DNA of 21,040 bases from an uncultured Lachnospiraceae bacterium (lineage in GTDB: Bacteria; Bacillota; Clostridia; Lachnospirales; Lachnospiraceae). The translations under genes were made by a program, and so were the position numbers. The notes beneath the pieces were generated by a model. That model saw only the letters and a list, made by a program, of their open reading frames with translations. It did no database searches and was not told the origin of the DNA. Where the stretch lies: NCBI GenBank assembly GCA_910586555.1, contig CAJUJY010000059.1:1-21040 (forward strand), given 5' to 3'. Below are positions 15,653 through 21,040 of the stretch, in pieces. Numbering within the stretch: the stretch's first letter is position 1; the number at the start of each line of letters is the position of its first letter.

Positions 15653-16921
15653 TTAATTAAGGCTTTCTGTGGCAGAAGTGCCTGCAATATACCCACTTGT
15701 CCATGCCCATTGTAAGTTATAGCCGCCACATATGCCATCAATATCTATTATTTCACCTGCAAAATAAAGCCCGTGGCAAATTTTTGATTCCATTGTGCCA
15801 TTATTTATTTCTGATGTTAAAACTCCTCCGCATGTTACCTGTGCTTTATCAAAACCGCCTGTTGCTTTTGGGATTAGCCGCCATTTTTTTATTGTTTTTG
15901 CAATTTTAATTATTTCCTGGCTTGTAATGCCTGATGCCGCCCTTTTTACTGGTATGTTACATTTTTTAAGAAGTGCCTGTGCAAGCCTGTTGTTTATAAT
16001 ACCTTCAAATATATCACCCGCCGTGTGGTTTGCAGGGTTTTTAATACGTTTTTTTAATTCATTTATAATTTCTTCTGTGCTGTATAAAGGCATAATATCT
16101 ATAACCAGATATGGTTTTTTCTTATAGTATAGTTCTCTTGATATGTACCTGCTAACCTGGAATACGGGTATGCCTGATATTCCTTGTGCTACGAACTGGA
16201 GTTCACCACTGTCTTTAGAAAGTAACTGTCCTGTTTCACTATATGCTGCAACAGTCCCCTTTGTCCTGGTGCCTGCCCATTCTTTTAAAAATTTTTCATT
16301 TAATATGCATGATGATAGCGCTGCAACTGGCGGGACTAATGAGTGCCCTAAAGATTGTGCAATCTTATAGCCAGAACCATCAGAACCATGTACAGCTCCC
16401 GCCTTGCCTCCTGTTGCCAGTATTAATTTCCTGGCATAATACTGGTTTTTGTCTGTTTCTGCAATAAAGCCATAATTTTTTCTGGTTTTCGTATTTAAAT
16501 GCAACTTTACATTTATAATCTTTTCATTTGTATGTATATCCACACCTTTACTTTCAATCTGCCTTTTAAGCACATTCCTTACGTCTATTGCCTGCTCTGA
16601 CACAGGGTATATATAACCATTTTTCTCATACGGCATAATTCCATATGTTTTAAATAATTCTACTGTTTCCATACAGCCAAATTTCTGTAATACATTCCAT
16701 GCAAACCGGCTGTCAGTGCCTCTGTAACACTCTTCTGACTGGTAATAATTTGTATAATTGCACCTGCCATTACCTGTTGCAAGTATCTTTTTGCCAAGCT
16801 GTGGCATTTTTTCAACAATAGTTATATTTCCGCAGTTTCCTGACGCAGCAAGGGCAGCCATCATACCTGCTGCCCCGCCTCCTGCAATTAGTATTTCTGT
16901 ACTTTTCATATAAATATCCAT
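15653..16921 (-). CDS. HI0933-family FAD-dependent oxidoreductase (YhiN/BaiN-like)
   Basis: This 422-residue flavoprotein belongs to the HI0933/YhiN family, widespread in bacteria and often labelled aminoacetone oxidase-like or NAD(P)/FAD-dependent oxidoreductase. GGGAAG at 14-19 is the dinucleotide-binding loop, and LATGNGRCNYTN (47-58) is the family's hallmark. LATGGKAG near 165 is the second nucleotide-contacting stretch. GLYFAGEIIDIDG followed by CGGYNLQWAW near the end binds the flavin. The physiological reaction is unresolved for most members; one Clostridium scindens relative (BaiN) has been linked to bile-acid reduction. The start is ambiguous: GGAAAGG lies just before the ATG at 16921, too close, and 13 bases before another ATG at 16909. 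Length and motifs are normal. Confidence 0.88.
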   Translation of the reverse strand: MDIYMKSTEILIAGGGAAGMMAALAASGNCGNITIVEKMPQLGKKILATGNGRCNYTNYYQSEECYRGTDSRFAWNVLQKFGCMETVELFKTYGIMPYEKNGYIYPVSEQAIDVRNVLKRQIESKGVDIHTNEKIINVKLHLNTKTRKNYGFIAETDKNQYYARKLILATGGKAGAVHGSDGSGYKIAQSLGHSLVPPVAALSSCILNEKFLKEWAGTRTKGTVAAYSETGQLLSKDSGELQFVAQGISGIPVFQVSRYISRELYYKKKPYLVIDIMPLYSTEEIINELKKRIKNPANHTAGDIFEGIINNRLAQALLKKCNIPVKRAASGITSQEIIKIAKTIKKWRLIPKATGGFDKAQVTCGGVLTSEINNGTMESKICHGLYFAGEIIDIDGICGGYNLQWAWTSGYIAGTSATESLN

Positions 16922-16994
16922 GCCTTTCCAGAGTAATTAATAAAATTATAAAAGTAGAAATTTAAATACTAGTCTTATTATAAAACCCTGCTTT

Positions 16995-17018
16995 TTAAAT
17001 GGCAGATAGTCCATTTAA
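16995..17018. repeat. Inverted repeat TTAAATGG-N8-CCATTTAA overlapping the BofC-like gene stop
   Basis: A perfect 8-base stem with an 8-base loop overlaps the TAA at 17015-17017. On the minus strand it is followed by AAAAAGC with no T run, so it does not look like an intrinsic terminator. It could protect the 3' end of the message or bind a protein. Confidence 0.45.
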
Positions 17019-17704
17019 GAGGAATAATTTTCAAGTATATTGTATAATTCATCTTCATCCTGCACCTCTATTCCTTTTTTAAGTGCACGTCTTTCTTTTG
17101 CATGGAGGCTTGATGTTTCTATGCCTGTATATTCATAGACTGTTTTTTTGTCCCCATAATATGCAACCACTTCACCATCAACTGCAATAAGGTAGTACCT
17201 GTATTTTACCTTAGAACTATCATATATTTTCCTTACAACAAGCCGGTCATTTGAAAAGCTTGTAACTCCCATGCTTTGCAGCCCCTTTAAAAACTCTTCT
17301 GCTGGCACATCTTTCATGTAGTTTTTGCAGTAATTATCTGCACCCTCTCTTTTAAGGCCTACAAGTTCTTCTGGAAGTGTTTCATATTCAGTAACTGTGG
17401 TATCTTTTACAACATCATAATTTTCAATCTGGTACACAGTCTGTACAGAAAGTGTATCATAATCACTTGTATCTGCTGCTATAGTATCTTCCTGGGATTT
17501 CTGCTGTCTTTCAGACAGTTCTTCATATCTTGACTCCACTTTATCTGTAACAATGGCATCAATTTCATTATAAACTTTTTCTTCGCTGCTTAACTGCATT
17601 TTCTCAAAATGCACAAGGGCAGATTTATAACATATATAATTGCCAATGGCAAATATAAAAAGCAATGCACATATACTGCATAAATATTTAGTTATACTTC
17701 TCAT
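17015..17704 (-). CDS. Membrane-anchored protein with BofC-like C-terminal domain
   Basis: This 229-residue protein has one N-terminal hydrophobic helix (about 5-25) and no obvious signal cleavage or lipobox, so it is probably an anchored extracytoplasmic protein. Residues about 40-75 are charged and Glu/Gln-rich, likely helical. The segment RYYLIAVDGEVVAYY at 169-183 followed by KKTVYEYTGI resembles the C-terminal domain of BofC, a forespore protein that restrains sigma-K processing in Bacillus. Here the domain is attached to a different, longer stalk, and a sporulation role is not shown. GGAGG lies 5 bases before the ATG. It follows the MutS-like gene by 67 bases in the same direction and may share its transcript. 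Confidence 0.6.
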   Translation of the reverse strand: MRSITKYLCSICALLFIFAIGNYICYKSALVHFEKMQLSSEEKVYNEIDAIVTDKVESRYEELSERQQKSQEDTIAADTSDYDTLSVQTVYQIENYDVVKDTTVTEYETLPEELVGLKREGADNYCKNYMKDVPAEEFLKGLQSMGVTSFSNDRLVVRKIYDSSKVKYRYYLIAVDGEVVAYYGDKKTVYEYTGIETSSLHAKERRALKKGIEVQDEDELYNILENYSS

Positions 17705-17771
17705 AGGGCCTCCATTCTGCTGCCGGTTCTTTTTTTATCCTTAGTATTATTATTGCCTGGCAGAATTTCAT

Positions 17772-19460
17772 TTATACAGCCCAGAAACCATTTTCAAGAA
17801 AAAACTGTGCAGCCCTTTCTGCACCATTTGTAATTTCTTTGTTATATCCTGTCATATCCAGAAGTTTTATTGCATTGCGTGTATTTGTAGTACCTTTCCT
17901 GAGTTTATAATCAAATGTAACATTGTTTTCTTTAACTGTTTCTTCAAAGTGGTAATTGTCAAAACCCCCTGACAGTATCTTGGCAAGTTCCAGGTCATGT
18001 GTAGCAGCGAAACACATAGCATTTGCTTCTGATATATGTTTAAGTATCTGGGAGGATGAGGCTATACGTTCAAGTGTATTTGTACCCCTTAAAACCTCAT
18101 CTATAAAACACAATACTGGAATATCTGCTTTGCCTGTCCTGTCAATTATCCTTTTAAGTGATTTTATCTCTACAATATAATAACTTTCATTACAGAAAAT
18201 ATCATCTCTTAATGCCATTGATGAATATATATTAAAAAAACATGAATTATAGCTGTCTGCAAGTACTGTATGGATTGTCTGCGCAAATATTGCATTTATT
18301 GCAACAGTCTTTATAAATACTGATTTGCCTGATGCATTAGATCCCGTAATAAGCACACTTTTCTTTACACTGGCGGAATTTTTAACAGGGTGGTCTATAA
18401 GTGGGTGGTACAGGCCTTTAAATTCCATTGTTATTTCCCTTTTGTTTTGTGCCATAAAAAGTCCTGGTACGCACCAGCTTCCTGCCCCTGCCCGGAATGA
18501 TGCAATGGAAACCATGCTGTCTATATATCCTGTTATATTATAAATTTCCATTAACTCCTTTTCATGTTTTTTAAGTTCACAAGCCATATTAGCAATTTTC
18601 ACTAAATCTACATGGAAAAGAATCCTTATATAATCCATTAATGAATCAAGTATGCTGCCACTCATGCCGCCACATGAAACAAGCCAGTTATTCCTGCTAA
18701 ATTTCTTAAAACAATGTACACATGAAACAAGGCGTTTATTATATACACCAAGCCCCTTTATATTTGTGCCTGCAATGCTTTCTGACTGTCTTATAGTCCT
18801 TGCTATAAATGTAAAAACTTTAATATAGGGATCTGTTTTTGCTTTGCTTTTGTAATACATTAATACATTGTGTATAACTAATAAGGCTGTTATTAAAACC
18901 ATTATGGCAGGTTTCACCATGCACAGGCATATTGATGCAGTAAGCGCTGCCCCACAGCATATATGGTAAATCTTATTTCCTGTGTCCATGTCCCTTATTC
19001 TTTCAACGTAACTATATACAGGGATTTTATCCAGTTTGCCCATTCCTGAAAGTGCTATCTGCAATTTTATGCGTTCCTCTTCATCTGCCTGTATAAAATT
19101 AATTGTATCTTCCCTTTCCTTAAGCACAGAAATATCTGTAACTGGTTTGCGTAAAAGTGCATACAGGTATTCTTCACCTATAGATGTCATTGTATGGTTA
19201 GCCTGTGCAAAAACTGCATCCATATCAAGATCATTACATGTTATATTATCAACATCACCATCTGATGCATTCTGGTTATAATAATACTTTATGGCTTCAA
19301 GGACTTCATTGGAATACTCTTTCCTTGATGGCTTCCCCCATGTATTCTTAATATGTGTATAAACCCTTCGTTTGTATTTTTTATCATCATAAATCCCTTT
19401 AATAATAAGAAGAATTACAAGTATTACAACAATAACTGTAATTATATAAGTATTATCCAT
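17772..19460 (-). CDS. Membrane-anchored MutS-like ATPase
   Basis: This 562-residue protein starts at ATG 19458-19460; an earlier in-frame TTG at 19493 has no ribosome site. Residues about 5-22 form a transmembrane helix, and about 164-200 form one or two more. A MutS core-like region follows the first helix (DLDMDAVFAQANHT, then EEYLYALLRKP). The C-terminal ATPase has Walker A GSNASGKS at 373-380, Walker B LCFIDE at 450-455 followed by VLRGTN, and a conserved ATHDLELA. The mismatch-recognition domain of MutS1 is missing, as is the Smr nuclease of MutS2. Membrane-bound MutS-like ATPases of this layout occur in Firmicutes and have no established role. A short GC-rich hairpin and a G7 run lie directly before the start. 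Confidence 0.8.
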   Translation of the reverse strand: MDNTYIITVIVVILVILLIIKGIYDDKKYKRRVYTHIKNTWGKPSRKEYSNEVLEAIKYYYNQNASDGDVDNITCNDLDMDAVFAQANHTMTSIGEEYLYALLRKPVTDISVLKEREDTINFIQADEEERIKLQIALSGMGKLDKIPVYSYVERIRDMDTGNKIYHICCGAALTASICLCMVKPAIMVLITALLVIHNVLMYYKSKAKTDPYIKVFTFIARTIRQSESIAGTNIKGLGVYNKRLVSCVHCFKKFSRNNWLVSCGGMSGSILDSLMDYIRILFHVDLVKIANMACELKKHEKELMEIYNITGYIDSMVSIASFRAGAGSWCVPGLFMAQNKREITMEFKGLYHPLIDHPVKNSASVKKSVLITGSNASGKSVFIKTVAINAIFAQTIHTVLADSYNSCFFNIYSSMALRDDIFCNESYYIVEIKSLKRIIDRTGKADIPVLCFIDEVLRGTNTLERIASSSQILKHISEANAMCFAATHDLELAKILSGGFDNYHFEETVKENNVTFDYKLRKGTTNTRNAIKLLDMTGYNKEITNGAERAAQFFLENGFWAV

Positions 19461-19466
19461 AAAAAT

Positions 19467-19490
19467 CCCCCCCTGCCGCCTTTGGCGGCA
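19467..19490 (-). promoter_or_regulatory. GC-rich hairpin plus G7 ribosome site before the MutS-like gene
   Basis: On the minus strand TGCCGCC-AAA-GGCGGCA (19474-19490) forms a 7-base stem with a 3-base loop. It is followed at once by seven G (19467-19473) and then ATTTTT before the ATG. The G run is the only ribosome-binding candidate. A stable hairpin touching it could limit initiation, and changes in G number would alter spacing. The sequence shows the structure; regulation is inferred. Confidence 0.5.
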
Positions 19491-19534
19491 CAAATAGCAA
19501 AATAAATAACAAGTATAAATATTTTTGCTAAAAC

Positions 19535-19556
19535 AGGCACTGCTTTTGCAGTGCCT
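19535..19556 (-). terminator. Rho-independent terminator after the NlpC/P60 gene
   Basis: Perfect 9-base arms 19535-19543 and 19548-19556 (AGGCACTGC and its complement) enclose a 4-base loop. On the minus strand they are followed by GTTTTAGC, a short T run. It lies 19 bases after the stop of the hydrolase gene and separates it from the MutS-like gene. Confidence 0.75.
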
Positions 19557-19574
19557 TATTGGTAAAATTTTTAT

Positions 19575-20846
19575 CTACATTACACGTCCGATTTTTAATG
19601 GCTGGCGGTAGTAAGCACTTGAAATTTTAATTCCATCCCTTGAATTGCTTGCATGTATAATCTGCCCGCCGCCTATATATAATGCAACATGGTTTACTGT
19701 TGAACCGCTTCCATAAAAGAACAGGTCACCAACCTGTACATCCTGGCTGCTTACACTTTTTGTTGCTTCTGCCTGTGCCCTTGATGTACGTGGAAGGTAA
19801 TAACCAAAATGCTCATATATACGCATTACAAACCCTGAACAGTCAGTACCGTTTGTAAGGCTTGTACCACCCCATACATACTTGTTGCCAAGAAACTGCA
19901 TTGCATAGTCTGCTATTGAAGAAGATGTGGAAGTGCCTGTGCTGCCTGATGAACCTGAATTGCCCCTGTGTGATGGCTGTTTTATTGTAACAGCCCTGTT
20001 AAGGTTATATGTGAAATTTATAAAATCCTTACTTACAAACATCCTTTCTTCATCTATTTTAAGCATTACCCAGTTGCTTGCATCTTTATACATTTTTTCA
20101 ATATCAATACCACGAAGGTCTTTTTTTGAACAGTATTTTGCAATATATCTTTTAATCCAGTCTTCTGTAATATTATCCTCAGCAACCCTGTATTCTTCGT
20201 CTGCTGAAATCTGGTCATAAATAGCGGAGTCAATCGTAGGAAGGGTACGTACATTTAATGTTTCAGTAGATACAGTTGCCCTTAATGTTGCTACCCGCTT
20301 TGCCCGTGCTTCTGCTTCCTGGTCAGTAATAAGGTATTCTGCCTTTACCCATCCATTTACTTTACCTGATACAATCTTTGCCCATCCATCTTTTATCTTG
20401 TAAACATTACAGCCTGAGTTTTTTGTCATTTTACCAACAATTTTAGAACTTTCACCAGGTGATTTGCGTACATTAAGATAATTATGTACATTAGCAACCC
20501 CAAGCCTGTCATAGACAAGATTAAGTTTAAATTCTTCTTCTGTTTCTATGTTATTTGATGATGAGTTTGCTTTTATAGTAGTTTTTTTACTGTCTGTCTT
20601 TGCCTCCCTGCCAGTGGTTTTATCTGTTTTAGCTGTGCTGTCTTGTATATCTTCTGCCTCCCTGTCCCTTTTTTCTTCATTTACAATATCAGTAATAACT
20701 GCATTACAATATTTTTCAAGGGAGAGTGTAAGGCCTGCCAGTGGTTTTTCCTCAACTGTGGCTACACCCTTTCCCGTAGCAGGTATAACTGTACATGATA
20801 TAACAGCTACACCCGCAGCAAAAAATTTTACAATATTTTTTCTCAT
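19575..20846 (-). CDS. Secreted SH3b-SH3b-NlpC/P60 cell-wall endopeptidase
   Basis: This 423-residue protein has a signal peptide (basic start, hydrophobic 6-24), a charged low-complexity stretch (about 57-105), a bacterial SH3 domain (about 119-173; YLNVRKSPGESSKIVG), a second SH3 (about 190-275; LNVRTLP), a Gly/Ser linker (294-310) and a C-terminal NlpC/P60 (C40) peptidase. Catalytic residues are C336 in DCSGF, H386 in NHVALYIG and H398 in HASN. Such enzymes cleave the D-Glu to diamino-acid bond in peptidoglycan stems, and the SH3 domains bind the wall. The second SH3 carries an insert of about 33 residues (about 225-258) before its conserved Trp. There is no LPXTG motif. GGAGGA lies 5 bases before the ATG. 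It has its own promoter with a WalR-type box and its own terminator. Confidence 0.92.
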   Translation of the reverse strand: MRKNIVKFFAAGVAVISCTVIPATGKGVATVEEKPLAGLTLSLEKYCNAVITDIVNEEKRDREAEDIQDSTAKTDKTTGREAKTDSKKTTIKANSSSNNIETEEEFKLNLVYDRLGVANVHNYLNVRKSPGESSKIVGKMTKNSGCNVYKIKDGWAKIVSGKVNGWVKAEYLITDQEAEARAKRVATLRATVSTETLNVRTLPTIDSAIYDQISADEEYRVAEDNITEDWIKRYIAKYCSKKDLRGIDIEKMYKDASNWVMLKIDEERMFVSKDFINFTYNLNRAVTIKQPSHRGNSGSSGSTGTSTSSSIADYAMQFLGNKYVWGGTSLTNGTDCSGFVMRIYEHFGYYLPRTSRAQAEATKSVSSQDVQVGDLFFYGSGSTVNHVALYIGGGQIIHASNSRDGIKISSAYYRQPLKIGRVM

Positions 20847-20910
20847 TTTATCCTCCGCTAGATATCTGCCAGGCAGTTGCCATCTTGTATGTTAGTAAAA
20901 TGGCTAAATC

Positions 20911-20927
20911 ATTACAAAACTATTACA
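20911..20927 (-). promoter_or_regulatory. WalR-type box, TGTAAT-N5-TGTAAT
   Basis: On the minus strand two perfect TGTAAT repeats with a 5-base spacer match the published WalR (YycF) consensus TGTWAH-N5-TGTWAH. The box starts about 13 bases after the -10, around +6 to +23 from the likely start. In Bacillus subtilis, boxes so placed are associated with repression. WalRK controlling wall hydrolases fits an NlpC/P60 target. Confidence 0.6.
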
Positions 20928-20939
20928 AATATGTTTTAA

Positions 20940-20968
20940 ATTATAACAATAGCTGCCTGCTTTGTCAA
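20940..20968 (-). promoter_or_regulatory. Consensus sigma-A promoter of the NlpC/P60 gene
   Basis: TTGACA (20963-20968) and TATAAT (20940-20945) are separated by exactly 17 bases on the minus strand. Both hexamers are perfect, predicting strong basal transcription from near 20933 and an untranslated leader of about 85 bases. The sequence from 20969 to 21040 shows no supported gene. Confidence 0.88.
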
Positions 20969-21040
20969 TGGTATTGTCCCATATCTCACGGAAATCAATT
21001 TTCAAAAATCTCACAAATCTTGGAAGACTCAAGTAAGCAA

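Noticed and set aside
14766..16921. Adjacent BaiA-like SDR and BaiN-like HI0933 flavoprotein as a bile-acid 7-dehydroxylation unit
   Set aside because: Both families are widespread and no other bai-type gene (CoA ligase, BaiB/E/H/CD-like) is near; a terminator-separated pair with a 143-base gap is not an operon signature.
16995..17018. Hairpin at the end of the BofC-like gene as an intrinsic terminator
   Set aside because: The stem is AT-rich and is followed on the coding strand by A residues, not T; kept only as an inverted repeat.
19467..19473. G7 run before the MutS-like gene as a third ON/OFF coding switch
   Set aside because: The supported ATG is downstream of the run, so length changes do not shift the frame; the only upstream start is a TTG without a ribosome site.

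Overview
The window looks like a low-GC Gram-positive chromosome segment, most likely from Clostridia (Lachnospiraceae-like). The reasons are AT-rich codon use, AAGGAG-type ribosome binding sites, a secreted NlpC/P60 cell-wall hydrolase with SH3 repeats, a BofC-like domain protein and HI0933/BaiA-type oxidoreductases. Every convincing complete gene lies on the minus strand, so the window reads right to left. No RNA gene, CRISPR array, transposase or phage gene was seen.

Right part (20968 to about 14670), ordinary chromosomal genes. A near-perfect sigma-A promoter with a WalR-type box drives a secreted SH3b/NlpC endopeptidase, which ends at a hairpin terminator. Next come a membrane-anchored MutS-like ATPase, a membrane-anchored BofC-like protein, an HI0933-family flavoprotein and an SDR oxidoreductase that ends in a strong terminator. 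Sampled lines here are about 43-53% GC.

Left part (about 14606 to 82), a surface-glycan locus. A consensus promoter, overlapped by an inverted repeat, precedes 13 closely spaced genes that end in a strong, bidirectional-looking terminator at 82-120. Sampled lines are only about 17-25% GC. In order of transcription the genes are: a GT-D-type glycosyltransferase; a fused sugar nucleotidyltransferase/kinase; a SIS isomerase; a HAD phosphatase; two tandem PP-loop ATPase-like paralogues; a GltS-type carrier; a hexapeptide acyltransferase; a half-length glycosyltransferase-like protein; a GT9-like transferase; a membrane-anchored Rossmann protein; a polysaccharide pyruvyltransferase; and an FrhB-like iron-sulfur protein. 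The SIS, kinase, HAD and nucleotidyltransferase domains could together form an NDP-sugar pathway. The other enzymes would assemble and decorate the glycan. No Wzx flippase, Wzy polymerase or initiating phosphoglycosyltransferase is present here.

Two features stand out. First, the PP-loop paralogues each carry a run of nine G at the same place, codons 33-35. In the downstream copy nine G keeps the frame open. In the upstream copy nine G shifts the frame to a stop after 36 codons, and eight or eleven G would restore a 477-residue protein. This looks like a two-gene slipped-strand ON/OFF switch acting on glycan modification. Second, one small Rossmann-like module is attached to seven of the 13 glycan proteins, at the N-terminus, at the C-terminus or nearly alone behind a membrane anchor. 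This suggests a shared docking or sensing unit.
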